64,000 nucleotides of DNA, taken from assembly GCA_964531095.1 (NCBI GenBank), contig CAZHED010000016.1, forward strand, positions 41,533 to 105,532, read 5' to 3'. The notes below the pieces were generated by a model. It saw only the letters and a list, made by a program, of their open reading frames with translations, was not told the origin of the DNA and made no database searches. This stretch comes from Palsa-1150 sp964531095. Its GTDB lineage: Bacteria; Myxococcota_A; Polyangia; Polyangiales; Polyangiaceae. Shown in pieces: positions 7,345-15,895 of the stretch. The stretch's first letter is position 1. Each line of letters begins with the position of its first letter. The translations under genes were made by a program, and so were the position numbers.

Positions 7345-8610
7345 TTACTGTTCCAGCGGTCCGATGTCCTCGCCGGACAGCACGAAGAACGCGTCGCCGT
7401 ACTCCTTCAGCAGGCCGATCGCGCGGTCAAGGTCTTCTTGCGTATGGCCGCGGGTCACGTTCACGCGCAGGCGCTCTTCGCCGTACTTCACCGACGGATA
7501 GACGAGCGGCACCATGAGTACCCCGCACTCGAGCAGCGCGATGTGCATGAAGAGCGTCTTTCGCTCTTCCCGGCACATGACCGGCATGATGTGCGTGTTG
7601 CTCGCGCCGAGGTCGAAGCCCGCGCTGACGAGCTGACCCCGCATGTAGCGCGCCTTCTCCTGCAGCTCAGCGACCAGCTTGTCGCCCTCGCTCTCCACCA
7701 TGTCGAGGATCGTCGACGCCGCAGCCACGACGGGCACGGGCAGCGACGCGCTGAAGAGAAAGCTGCGCGCCGAGTTCTTCACGTGCTCCACCAGCTCCGC
7801 CGGTCCGAAGAGGAGCCCTCCGATGCCACCGAACGTTTTGCTCAGCGTCGAGACGACGACCGGCACACGCCCTTCGAGGCCCATCGCTTCGAGCGTTCCG
7901 CGGCCGTGCGCCCCCATCGTGCCGCTGCCGTGCGCGTCGTCGACGACGAGAAGAGCGTCGTAGCGTTCGCACAGGGCCACGAACTCGTCGAGCTTCGCCG
8001 TGTCTCCGTCGAGGGAGTAGACACCCTCGACCACCACGAGGGCGTTCTTGCGCTCTCGGGTCGTCAGGATGCGCTCGAGGCTTTTGGCGGAGTTGTGGTT
8101 GAAAAAGCGAATCTCCGGCCCGTTCTTCGGGACCCCCGCGGCGAGGAACGCGCCGTCGAGAATGCACGCATGGCTGTAGGCGTCGAGGGCGATGGTCGTG
8201 TCCTTGTCGGCGAGCGCGACGAGCGTGCCGAGCATCGCCTGGTAGCCGGTCGTGAAGAGCAGGCACGACTCGAAGCCCAGCCATTTCGCCATGCGCCTCT
8301 CGAGCTCGACGTGCTCCGCGGCGGTCGCCTGGGGTCGGGAGCTCGAGAGCCCGCAGCCGTATTTGTCGACCGCGCGCCTGGCCGCCTCTTTGACTTTCGG
8401 GTGGCTGGTCAGCCCCAAGTAGTCGTTCGAGCTGAAATTCGTGACCGGCTTGCCGGCGATCTGGGTGTGGAGGCCGCCGGTCTCGAACTCGCGAAAGAAC
8501 GGATAGACCTGGTCGACGCGCGCCTTTCGCACCCGCTCGGTCTCCGTCTGGGCTTTCGCAAAAGCCCAGCTACCGCTGGGGGTGTTGGTCCATCGAATCG
8601 CCGTCGTCAT
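7345..8610 (-). CDS. Alpha-oxoamine synthase (PLP; SPT/AONS/KBL family)
   Basis: Fold-type I PLP enzyme that condenses an acyl thioester with an amino acid, losing CO2, to give an alpha-aminoketone. In 421 residues it has NFSSNDYLGL (58-67), the substrate loop near DAYSHACILDG, VVEGVYSLDGD, the cofactor Asp-His in VVDDAHGSG (about 223-230) and the PLP lysine K258 in STLSKTFGG. GGAGG lies eight bases before the ATG at 8610. It is the last gene of a minus-strand run with two ketosynthases. An AMP ligase and three carrier proteins are close by, so acyl-ACP rather than acyl-CoA is the likely acyl donor. Serine palmitoyltransferase-like activity is the leading idea; AONS or KBL roles fit the context less well. 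Confidence 0.85.
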   Translation of the reverse strand: MTTAIRWTNTPSGSWAFAKAQTETERVRKARVDQVYPFFREFETGGLHTQIAGKPVTNFSSNDYLGLTSHPKVKEAARRAVDKYGCGLSSSRPQATAAEHVELERRMAKWLGFESCLLFTTGYQAMLGTLVALADKDTTIALDAYSHACILDGAFLAAGVPKNGPEIRFFNHNSAKSLERILTTRERKNALVVVEGVYSLDGDTAKLDEFVALCERYDALLVVDDAHGSGTMGAHGRGTLEAMGLEGRVPVVVSTLSKTFGGIGGLLFGPAELVEHVKNSARSFLFSASLPVPVVAAASTILDMVESEGDKLVAELQEKARYMRGQLVSAGFDLGASNTHIMPVMCREERKTLFMHIALLECGVLMVPLVYPSVKYGEERLRVNVTRGHTQEDLDRAIGLLKEYGDAFFVLSGEDIGPLEQ

Positions 8611-8641
8611 CGCGGTGCCTCCGTGTCGATTGGCGGTCCTC

Positions 8642-9811
8642 TTACCGCGAAGGGTGGCGCATGACGAGCGCCGATGCATTGCCGTAGTAGCCCGCCGACG
8701 TGACGAGTGCCGTACGCGGCTGGGCGCGAAGCGCGCCGCGCAGCGCGTAGCGCTGGTAGTGCTCGGGCGTCGCTTCGCCGAAGAGAGCCGTCGCGGCGAG
8801 CATCGCCATCGCACCGGCTGCGCCGGATGTCTCGCCGAGCGCGAGCTTCGGCGCGACCACGCAGGTCTGCTCGCCCACGACCTGCCCAATCGCGCGCATC
8901 TCCGCTTCGTCGAACGGGCGCAGGCCGGACACGCCGGAGACGACGACGTCGATGTCGCTCGCCTTCGCGCCGGCGTCCGCGAGCGCCGCGGTGATCGCCC
9001 GGCCCACCGAATCGGGGGACGCGTAGACGAGCGAACCATCTCGCGCCGGCGGGACGAAGGCCGTTCCGTATCCCGCGATGGACGCGAGCACCCTCGCGCC
9101 GCGCCGGCTCGCCACACCGGGGGACTCGATGGCCAGGATGGCCGCCCCTTCTCCGAGGCACGCGCCATCGGCGACGGCACCGAGCCGATCGAAGGCGAAC
9201 GCGAGCGCTTCGCTCATGGCTTCTGCGCCGCCCACCAGCAGCGCCTCCGCGCGCCCTTGCTCGAGGAACACGGTTGCGCACGCCACCGCGTCGAGTGCGC
9301 CGCAGTTGCCGTCGCTCACGCTCACGTTCAATGCTCGGAGATCTTCCCAGATGCTCGCGTATCCCGCGGCGCTGTTGGACACCGTGAGCGGAAACCGCGA
9401 CGGGTTGATGTACCGCGCGTCTTCGAGCGTGGCGACCCGATCGAGCTCGGTGATCGCCTCGAGGGACCCGTATGCGTTGGACACGACCATTCCCACGCCC
9501 TCGGGCGATCCGGCCGTCCACGCGCCGTCCCTCTTGAGCCCAGCGTCGTGCAGCGCGAGACGTGTGGCCACGACGAGCAACTTCGTCAGCCGGTCGAGCG
9601 AGCGAAGCCCCTTGTCGCCGAGGTACTTCGCCGCGTCGAAGCCAGCCACTTCGACCACGCGTACGCGAGGGTACTTCGTTGCGTCGAACGTCTCCGGGCG
9701 CCCGACGCGGCGCGCCGCCGGCGGCCCCGAGCGAAGCCCCTCGACGAAGGCCGCGTTCCCGACGCCCAGAGCGGAGGCGACGCCGGCGCCCGTGACGGCG
9801 AGCGGCTTCAC
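8642..9811 (-). CDS. Ketosynthase-like protein lacking catalytic His (chain-length-factor-like)
   Basis: Thiolase-fold protein of the FabF/KS family, 389 residues. The nucleophile Cys is kept (C170 in DGNCGALDA). The first catalytic His, normally in NAHGT, is absent (VSGVSGLRPFDEAE, 291-304). The second, normally in LGH, is Glu (E327 in ALGETSGAAGA). Such a protein should not decarboxylate malonyl-ACP and is expected to act as a partner subunit, as chain-length factors do in type II polyketide synthases. It starts at GTG 9811, overlapping the stop of the complete ketosynthase by GTGA, so the two are translationally coupled, as heterodimer subunits usually are. Its exact function is inferred. 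Confidence 0.82.
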   Translation of the reverse strand: MKPLAVTGAGVASALGVGNAAFVEGLRSGPPAARRVGRPETFDATKYPRVRVVEVAGFDAAKYLGDKGLRSLDRLTKLLVVATRLALHDAGLKRDGAWTAGSPEGVGMVVSNAYGSLEAITELDRVATLEDARYINPSRFPLTVSNSAAGYASIWEDLRALNVSVSDGNCGALDAVACATVFLEQGRAEALLVGGAEAMSEALAFAFDRLGAVADGACLGEGAAILAIESPGVASRRGARVLASIAGYGTAFVPPARDGSLVYASPDSVGRAITAALADAGAKASDIDVVVSGVSGLRPFDEAEMRAIGQVVGEQTCVVAPKLALGETSGAAGAMAMLAATALFGEATPEHYQRYALRGALRAQPRTALVTSAGYYGNASALVMRHPSR

Positions 9812-11097
9812 GGCCCCCCCCCGCTCGGGGCGAGCCGAGCGTCGGGCGCGGGCAGGACGCCGGGGCGCGCGAAGACGGCGACCGCGTTGTACCCGCCGAA
9901 CGCCAGCGAGTTGTTGACGACGATGTCGGCCTTCCCCTGCCGCGCGACGTTCGCGACGACGTCGAGGTCGCACTCCGGATCGGGCGTCTCGTAGCCGATG
10001 GTCGGCGGGTACAGGCCGGATTCCAGGGTGAATATGCACCCGATCGCCTCGAGCGCGCTCGCAGCCCCCATGCAATGCCCCAGCATGCTCTTCATGCTCG
10101 AGACGGGGACGCGCCGATCGCCGAACACGTCGCGCATCACTTTGGCCTCGGCGACGTCGTTGTGCCTCGTGCCCGTCCCGTGGGCGTTGACGAAGTCGAT
10201 GTCGTCCGGCGAGAGCGCGGACCGCGCGATGGCAGCGCGCATCGCCGCGATGCTCCCGGTGGCATCGGGGTGGGGCCGGGTGATGTGATAGGCATCGCAC
10301 GACAAGCCGTACCCGCCGACCTCGGCCTGCGTCGCTGCGCCGCGCCGGATCGCGTGCGCCTCGCTTTCCAGCACGAGCAGCCCCGCGCCTTCGCCGAGGA
10401 GCAGCCCTTGACGATTCAGGTCGAACGGCTGGCACCTCTCGGGCGCCATCGCCGCAAGGCGCACGAACCCGCTGAACTGCAGCTCCTGGATCAACTCCGC
10501 CGCGCCCGTCACGACGACGTCGGCGCGCCCCGAGCGAATCAGGTCCGCCGAAAAGCCGATCGCATAGTTGCCGGCGGAGCATGCCGCGGGAAGGGCGAGG
10601 ACCATGCCTTGCGCCCCGACGGCGCGCGCGACGTGGATGGGCAGGAGCGTGGATCCGTATCGAGGGATGAGCGCGCGACGAACCGCCTGCGGCCCGCCCA
10701 CGATCCAATCGTGCTGGAGCTCACCGAGGATTTCTCCTTCGCCCATCGTCGTTCCCAAGACGACCGCCGTTCGCGGGGGGTCCAGGCTCGCCGGGTCGAG
10801 TCTGGCATCCGCGAGCGCCATGCGCGCTGCCGCGAGCGCCATCGCCGAACATCGCCCCGTGCGCCCGCGCTCGGCCACCGTGAGGTGATCGCGCGGGTCG
10901 AAGTTTCTCACCTCTCCGGCGAACCGCCTGCCGAGCTGCGAGGCGTCGAACAGAGCGACCGGCGAGATCCCGGTCCTTCCCTCGCGGAGCGCGCGAAAAA
11001 ACGCGCTCTTGCCGAGCCCAATGGAGCTCACCACCCCCACGCCCGTGACGAATACGCGAGGCAACACGTCGACGGTGTTACTAGCGCGGCGCTGCAC
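9808..11097 (-). CDS. Beta-ketoacyl-ACP synthase (FabF-type, complete catalytic triad)
   Basis: Condensing enzyme that extends an acyl chain with malonyl-ACP. The 429-residue protein has C173 (AACSAG), H306 (NAHGTGT) and H341 (LGHCMGA), the full Cys-His-His triad, plus the late GGYNAV loop. It is the first gene of a minus-strand run, coupled to the His-less ketosynthase. This argues for a dedicated secondary pathway, not the housekeeping FabF. The GTG at 11097 is the longest start; GTG 11067 would remove only 10 residues. No strong ribosome binding site is visible for either. It is divergent from the AMP-ligase gene across 191 bases that probably hold both promoters. Confidence 0.88.
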   Translation of the reverse strand: MQRRASNTVDVLPRVFVTGVGVVSSIGLGKSAFFRALREGRTGISPVALFDASQLGRRFAGEVRNFDPRDHLTVAERGRTGRCSAMALAAARMALADARLDPASLDPPRTAVVLGTTMGEGEILGELQHDWIVGGPQAVRRALIPRYGSTLLPIHVARAVGAQGMVLALPAACSAGNYAIGFSADLIRSGRADVVVTGAAELIQELQFSGFVRLAAMAPERCQPFDLNRQGLLLGEGAGLLVLESEAHAIRRGAATQAEVGGYGLSCDAYHITRPHPDATGSIAAMRAAIARSALSPDDIDFVNAHGTGTRHNDVAEAKVMRDVFGDRRVPVSSMKSMLGHCMGAASALEAIGCIFTLESGLYPPTIGYETPDPECDLDVVANVARQGKADIVVNNSLAFGGYNAVAVFARPGVLPAPDARLAPSGGGP

Positions 11098-11288
11098 ATA
11101 CGAGCAACGTCAGCCGGCGCGAAGCACGGTTCGCGGACGAACTCGCTTACGCGGCGCGCGCGTCTTCCCACAGGTGGCCCATCCGAGGACCTGGGGGCCC
11201 GATCCGAGGCGGCAGCTACCGTGTAAACAGTGTGCACCGCGCTTGCATGCGAGGCTCCCACGAAGTAGAGCCCGCGTGACGAGCGTCC

Positions 11289-13097
11289 ATGCCTTCCCGC
11301 CTCGCCGCTCCCACGCTCGTCGACGCTGTTCGCGCCATTGCGAGCGACCGCGATCGCGGCTTCGTCTTCGTCAAACCCGACGGGACCGAGCGGCTCTACT
11401 CGTTTCGCGACATCGCGGCCGAGTCCGAACGTCGCGCGGCTCAGCTCCTGGCGAGCGGGCTCGAGAAGGGAGACCGCGTCGCGCTCGTCATCCCCGACGG
11501 CGACGACTTCGTCCTCTCGTTTCTCGGAACGCTCTTCGCCGGCGGCGTTCCCGTGCCCATCTATCCACAGGTCGGCTTCAAGAATCTCGAGGCCTACCAC
11601 GATACCGTCGCACACATTGCCCAAGCCTCGGGCGCGACGATGCTCCTGACGACGAGCGCGTCGAAGCCGTTCGTCGATCCCGCCTTTGCGCGCGCAGCGT
11701 CCGCTTGCCGCGTTCTCACCGTCGACGATCTGGCGCAGGAAACGGTGGGGGGCTCGCCGCGGGTCGACGTAACGGTGGCCCCCGACGACCTCGCCCTGCT
11801 TCAATTCACGAGCGGCAGCACCGCGCGACCGAAGGGGGTGATGGTCACCCATGCGAACCTCGCGTCCAATGCCGCGGCGTTCATGCTCGACGGGCTTCGC
11901 CGCGATGAGCGCACCGACAAGGGCATCAGCTGGCTGCCGCTCTTCCACGACATGGGGCTCATCGGGTTCGTCGTCGGGCCGCTCTTCACCCACGTTCCGT
12001 GTGTCTTGCTGCCGACGGCGAGCTTCGTTCGGTCTCCGCGGCTCTGGCTCGACAAGATCCACCAGCATCGCGGCACGATCACGTACGCTCCGAGCTTTGC
12101 GTACGCGCTCGTCGCCAAGCGCCTGAAGGAGAAAGACGTCGAGGGGCTCGATCTATCGTGCTTGCGCGTCGCTGGGTGTGGGGCGGAGCCGATTCGTGCG
12201 CGCGCGCTGCGTGACTTCGCGGCGAGGCTCGCGCCTGCGCGCTTCGATCCTCGCTCGTTCGTACCGTCGTACGGAATGGCCGAGGCGACTCTGGCGATCA
12301 CGTTCGCGCCGCTGGGCGGCGGGCTTCGCACCGACGAGGTCGACCCTTCGATGCTCACCAAAGGCGAGGCGACGCGGGCGCCCGGGCCGGACGCGGCGTA
12401 TCAGGAGATTGTCGACTGCGGCGTTCCGTTTCCCGCGCACGAGCTGGCGATCGTGGACGAGTCGGGGCAGCGACTGGGCGAGCGTCGCGTGGGGCAGATC
12501 GTCACTCGGGGGCCAAGCGTGACAAGGGGCTATTTTGGAGATCCCGAGCTCACGGCGCAAGCGTGGAAGCCTCTGGCGGAGGGCCGCGGCACCGGGCGAG
12601 GCGAGCCGGCCGTGGCTTGGCTGCACACCGGCGACCTCGGTTACGTCGTCGACGGTCGACTGTTCATTTGCGGGCGCTTGAAAGAGATCATCATCGTTCG
12701 CGGACGCAACTATTACCCCAGCGACATCGAGTGGGTCGTTGGCGAGCTTCCCGCGGTTCGTCGGGGCAATGCAGTGGCGTTCGGGGCGCAGGTCGACGGC
12801 GAGGAAAAGCTCGTTGTTTGCTGCGAAGGGACGGCGAGCGACGTGGCCGCAGTCCAAGACGCGGTGCGCGTTTGCGTCGGGGCCCAGTTCGGCCTGGAAG
12901 TGCACGAGATCGTGGTCACGCCGCCGGCCTCGCTGCCACGCACCTCTAGCGGCAAATCGCAGCGCAACAAGACCCGCCAGATGTATCTCAACGGGACGCT
13001 GCCGCGCGCACGGAGCGTGCATACCCCCGGGCTGACGGGTGACACGGTGGAATCCACAGTCGAAAACGCTCCCACCGCAGGTCCGCAATCATCGTGA
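11289..13097 (+). CDS. Fatty-acyl-AMP ligase (FAAL/ANL superfamily)
   Basis: Activates a fatty acid as acyl-adenylate and passes it to an acyl carrier protein. The 602-residue protein has the P-loop FTSGSTARPKG (173-183), LPLFHDMGLIG, the adenylate motif YGMAEATLAIT, the hinge GRLKEIIIVRGRNYYPSDIE and a C-terminal LPRTSSGKSQR with the catalytic Lys. FICGRLKEIIIVRGRNYYP is characteristic of FAALs that serve polyketide and lipopeptide pathways. A CoA ligase cannot be excluded without checking the FAAL insertion. Two carrier protein genes follow on the same strand, which supports ACP loading. It is divergent from the ketosynthase genes. Confidence 0.9.
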   Translation: MPSRLAAPTLVDAVRAIASDRDRGFVFVKPDGTERLYSFRDIAAESERRAAQLLASGLEKGDRVALVIPDGDDFVLSFLGTLFAGGVPVPIYPQVGFKNLEAYHDTVAHIAQASGATMLLTTSASKPFVDPAFARAASACRVLTVDDLAQETVGGSPRVDVTVAPDDLALLQFTSGSTARPKGVMVTHANLASNAAAFMLDGLRRDERTDKGISWLPLFHDMGLIGFVVGPLFTHVPCVLLPTASFVRSPRLWLDKIHQHRGTITYAPSFAYALVAKRLKEKDVEGLDLSCLRVAGCGAEPIRARALRDFAARLAPARFDPRSFVPSYGMAEATLAITFAPLGGGLRTDEVDPSMLTKGEATRAPGPDAAYQEIVDCGVPFPAHELAIVDESGQRLGERRVGQIVTRGPSVTRGYFGDPELTAQAWKPLAEGRGTGRGEPAVAWLHTGDLGYVVDGRLFICGRLKEIIIVRGRNYYPSDIEWVVGELPAVRRGNAVAFGAQVDGEEKLVVCCEGTASDVAAVQDAVRVCVGAQFGLEVHEIVVTPPASLPRTSSGKSQRNKTRQMYLNGTLPRARSVHTPGLTGDTVESTVENAPTAGPQSS

Positions 13098-13204
13098 TCT
13101 GTGAGCTCCAGCAGGAAAAGCGCTCGGGCAACACTGCCCGGGTGCCCTCGCACACCGCATCAGCGCGTAAACGGCTACGCGCTCGATTTCTGGATACACG
13201 CTGA

Positions 13205-13498
13205 ATGGAACACGATTCAATGACCGCGCCCAACATGCAAGAAGTGGAAAATGACCGTCCGACGCGCCAAGCCCTGCTCGCTATGTTTTGCGAGACGGCG
13301 ACCGAGGTGGTCGAGCGCGATTTCCACCACGTGTTGGAGTCGATGCGGATCGACGAGCTCGTCATTGACTCGCTCGGCATGCTCGAGATCATCGGCTCGC
13401 TCGAGCGCCGGCTGCGCATCCAGGTTCCGGACGAGAGCCTCGCTGGGCTCAGGACGATCCGGGACCTTCTGGACGTCGTCGAGGGCCGTCTCGCGTGA
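13205..13498 (+). CDS. Acyl carrier protein (second of three)
   Basis: A 97-residue discrete carrier. Phosphopantetheine is predicted on S56 in LVIDSLGMLEI. Its N-terminal 20 residues are polar and likely disordered, longer than in the other two carriers. It lies 107 bases after the AMP ligase, and its stop overlaps a possible GTG start of the next carrier. The two carriers are distinct in sequence (DSLGML against DSMMGV), so they probably have different partners, for example loading and extension. Confidence 0.88.
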   Translation: MEHDSMTAPNMQEVENDRPTRQALLAMFCETATEVVERDFHHVLESMRIDELVIDSLGMLEIIGSLERRLRIQVPDESLAGLRTIRDLLDVVEGRLA

Positions 13499-13527
13499 TG
13501 ACGGCTTCAAAAGGAGAGAAAGCACCC

Positions 13528-13797
13528 ATGTCGTTGGCGAACTTCGATGCAAACCTGAGGGAGGCGCTACGAACGCTCGTCGCGGAGATCGCAGAGAAGG
13601 ACGAGATCCCGGACGGTGCCACGTTCAAGGAGCTCGGTATCGACTCGATGATGGGTGTCGAGATCGTCGCGGCGATCGAGCGCCAATATCAGATCAAGAT
13701 CGACGATGAGGAGCTCGGCGGGTTCACCGATCTCGATACCGCGTACGCGCTCGTCGTGAAGAAGCTCGAAGCCAAAGACGGCACAGCGGCGGCCTAG
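13528..13797 (+). CDS. Acyl carrier protein (third of three)
   Basis: An 89-residue carrier with attachment Ser S40 in LGIDSMMGVEIV. The ATG at 13528 is chosen over an upstream GTG at 13495 because AAGGAG lies at 13511-13516 with an 11-base gap. Placed 29 bases after the second carrier, it ends the plus-strand operon. Its Met-Met after the Ser is unusual but fits helix II. The partner is probably the ketosynthase pair or the oxoamine synthase; this is inference. Confidence 0.88.
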   Translation: MSLANFDANLREALRTLVAEIAEKDEIPDGATFKELGIDSMMGVEIVAAIERQYQIKIDDEELGGFTDLDTAYALVVKKLEAKDGTAAA

Positions 13798-13808
13798 CTC
13801 CCTTAGTA

Positions 13809-13834
13809 GCCCCCCCTACCTTCGCAGGAGGGGC
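13809..13834 (+). terminator. Candidate terminator after the carrier protein operon
   Basis: A 9-base C-rich arm (13809-13817) pairs with 13826-13834 with one mismatch around an 8-base loop, 11 bases after the last carrier gene. There is no clear T-tract, so confidence is modest. Confidence 0.4.
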
Positions 13835-13899
13835 CGCGACTGCGCGCCGGGCTGCCGTAAGGAAGCGCATGAATGAAAGCAGTGGCGCGAACTTGCCAC

Positions 13900-14010
13900 T
13901 GCGACTCGAGTGGCCGCCGACCGAAGAGGCCTTAACCAGGGGATCCTCGTGCAGCGCAGCCGACACCATTACCGTCTGCGAGACGTCGGTCGACGGCCAC
14001 TCGAACCGCA
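13900..14010. repeat. Imperfect 25-base inverted repeat, 61-base spacer
   Basis: Bases 13900-13924 and 13986-14010 are reverse complements at 22 of 25 positions, with core CTCGAGTGGCCG in the left arm. The element fills most of the gene-free stretch between the carrier operon and amt and runs straight into a second hairpin at 14020. A small open frame crosses it but looks non-coding. It could be a decayed mobile-element end, a structured RNA or an extended terminator; nothing matched a known family. Confidence 0.5.
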
Positions 14011-14019
14011 GGAAGCCTC

Positions 14020-14060
14020 TCTCGCTCCGGCGCACGCGACGAGCGCACGCCGGAGCGAGA
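14020..14060. terminator. Perfect 13-base-pair hairpin downstream of amt
   Basis: TCTCGCTCCGGCG at 14020-14032 and its exact reverse complement at 14048-14060 surround a 15-base loop. It lies just past the amt stop and past the carrier operon on the other strand. No T-run follows, so it is read as a likely bidirectional terminator or mRNA 3' stabiliser. Confidence 0.5.
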
Positions 14061-14070
14061 ATCGGGTGAC

Positions 14071-15606
14071 TCACTCCGCCGGTGCGTGGGCTGCCGCGCC
14101 GCCCGGCATTTTGACGCCGATGTCCGACGAGGGAGCGGTGCCGGCCCCGAGAAGCTCGGGGTACGCGGTACCACCGTGCTCGTGAATGTCGAGGCCCTCG
14201 AGCTCGCCTTCTCGCGAGACGCGAAGCGTGCCGGTCGCCTTGACGAGGTAGAACATGACCATCGATACGCCGAACGTCGCGGCGGTGATGGCGGCGCTAC
14301 CGATGAGCTGCGCGACGAGGAGCTGCGTGCCGCCCCCGTAGAACAGACCCGTGACAGGCGACGAGTCGTCCGCACCCGTCGGTCCGGAGGCGCCGTACTT
14401 GCCGCAGGCAAGGAGGCCGAGGCTCAGCGTTCCCCAGACTCCGGCCGCACCATGGACGGGCCAGGCGCCGACGGGATCGTCGATCCGCAGCCATTCCAGC
14501 AGATCGACGGCGTAAATCATGACGACGCCGGCGACTGCACCGAGGATGATGGCGCCCGTGGGCGACACCCAGTAGCAAGGGCAGGTGATTGCGACGAGAC
14601 CGGCGAGAAAGCCGTTCACCGTGATGCCGCAATCCCAGACCTTGTTTCGCGGATACAGCCAGATCATGGCCGTCAGCCCGCCCGCGCAAGCGGCGAGGGT
14701 CGTGTTCGCCGCGACCCGACCGCACCCAGCCGCGTCCATCGCCGAGAGCGTGCTTCCGGGATTGAACCCGTACCATCCGAACCATAGGATGATGCCGCCG
14801 ACCGCTGCGATGGCCATGTTGTGATACGGCATTGGCCCGCCGCCGTCGCGCTTGAACTTGCGACCGATGCGGGGTCCGAGAACGATGGCGCCCGCTATCG
14901 AGATAAACCCGCCGATCGTGTGAACGACGGTGGACCCGGCGAAGTCGTGGAACGCAATCGGCGTGATCGTGGTGAGCCACCCGTCCGGACCCCAGGCCCA
15001 GTGACCGAGGATCGGGTAGATGAAGCCGCTGACGCCGATGCTGTACCAGATGTCGCCCCAGAAGCCGGTCCGGCCGATCATGGCGCCCGAGGTGATCGTG
15101 CTGCAGGTATCCGCGAAGGCGTACTGGAATAGCCAGTAGGCAAGGAAGGCGACGCCGGTACCCTCGTACGTGTCCGGAACGCCCTGCAGGAAGAACCAGT
15201 GGTAGCCGATGAAGCCGTTCCCGTGGGCGAACATGAACGCGAATCCCCACGCGTAAAAGAGGAGACCGCATAGGCACGTATCGACGATGCCTTCGAGAAG
15301 GACGTTGACCGTCTCCCGCGTTCGGGCGAAGCCCGCCTCGAGAAACATGAAGCCGGCCTGCATGAAGAATACGAGGAACGCCGCGATGACGGTCCACATC
15401 GTATTGATCGGGTTGATGTACGCCGGAGTTGGCGGTGTGACGGCGGCCGCCGCCTCGTCGGCGAGCGCGGGCGTGAAGAAGTACGACGTGACGCCCTTCA
15501 TGATGGCCAAGCACAGCAGTACGCCGAAAATCTTGGCTCCTAGGACGAGGAAAAAGTAATGGCGGTACTCCTTTTGCCGCCAGCGGCTCATTAATTTCTG
15601 AAGCAT
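14071..15606 (-). CDS. amt: Ammonium transporter
   Basis: Inner-membrane trimeric ammonium channel of the Amt/Mep/Rh family, 511 residues. It has an unusually long N-terminus with an extra hydrophobic segment (about 18-36) before the canonical first helix near 70. The pore twin histidines are H229 (STVVHTIGG) and H385 (AWPVHGAAG). The conserved D221 precedes FAG, and WFGWYGFNPGS is intact. The C-terminal cytoplasmic tail has GLDIHEHGGTAYPE, the normal PII-contacting signature. GAGGAGG lies directly before the ATG at 15606. It is divergent from a PII gene, an arrangement linked to nitrogen control. A sigma-54-like element lies about 136-151 bases upstream of its start. Confidence 0.96.
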   Translation of the reverse strand: MLQKLMSRWRQKEYRHYFFLVLGAKIFGVLLCLAIMKGVTSYFFTPALADEAAAAVTPPTPAYINPINTMWTVIAAFLVFFMQAGFMFLEAGFARTRETVNVLLEGIVDTCLCGLLFYAWGFAFMFAHGNGFIGYHWFFLQGVPDTYEGTGVAFLAYWLFQYAFADTCSTITSGAMIGRTGFWGDIWYSIGVSGFIYPILGHWAWGPDGWLTTITPIAFHDFAGSTVVHTIGGFISIAGAIVLGPRIGRKFKRDGGGPMPYHNMAIAAVGGIILWFGWYGFNPGSTLSAMDAAGCGRVAANTTLAACAGGLTAMIWLYPRNKVWDCGITVNGFLAGLVAITCPCYWVSPTGAIILGAVAGVVMIYAVDLLEWLRIDDPVGAWPVHGAAGVWGTLSLGLLACGKYGASGPTGADDSSPVTGLFYGGGTQLLVAQLIGSAAITAATFGVSMVMFYLVKATGTLRVSREGELEGLDIHEHGGTAYPELLGAGTAPSSDIGVKMPGGAAAHAPAE

Positions 15607-15741
15607 CGGTCCTCCTCGGGTGTTTCGCCCGCGATGTTGCGGGATGGTGTCGGTGAGGGCGGGTTGATTGGTCGTTAACGCCGTCCTTTACTGTTCTTAA
15701 TGAGTTCTTAACGCGTCGCTTGTTTCGCCTTCTTTTCAAGG

Positions 15742-15757
15742 TGCAATCAAGTGCGCA
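15742..15757 (-). promoter_or_regulatory. Sigma-54-like promoter element upstream of amt
   Basis: Read on the minus strand, TGCGCACTTGATTGCA has a perfect -12 box (TTGCA) and correct spacing. The -24 box is TGC instead of TGG. Ammonium transporter genes are commonly sigma-54/NtrC controlled, so the position is sensible, but the -24 mismatch keeps this tentative. Confidence 0.3.
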
Positions 15758-15895
15758 TCGCGTTCTTTTTTTTTGTTCAGTGACTCTGGCACCGCTGTGC
15801 GGCGGGCGTTGACGCGTCTGGCGGGCGCAAAGGGGCGCCCGCATCGAAACGCGGCGGAAATGTTCCGGGGCGATCCTGCTCATGGACCGAGAGCG

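Noticed and set aside
13869..14069. Small plus-strand open frame of 66 codons downstream of the carrier proteins
   Set aside because: It lies entirely over two inverted repeats, with no ribosome binding site and no recognisable protein features.
15786..15801. Possible plus-strand sigma-54 promoter (TGGCACCGCTGTGC) for the PII gene
   Set aside because: GG to GC spacing is one base short, which normally abolishes function.
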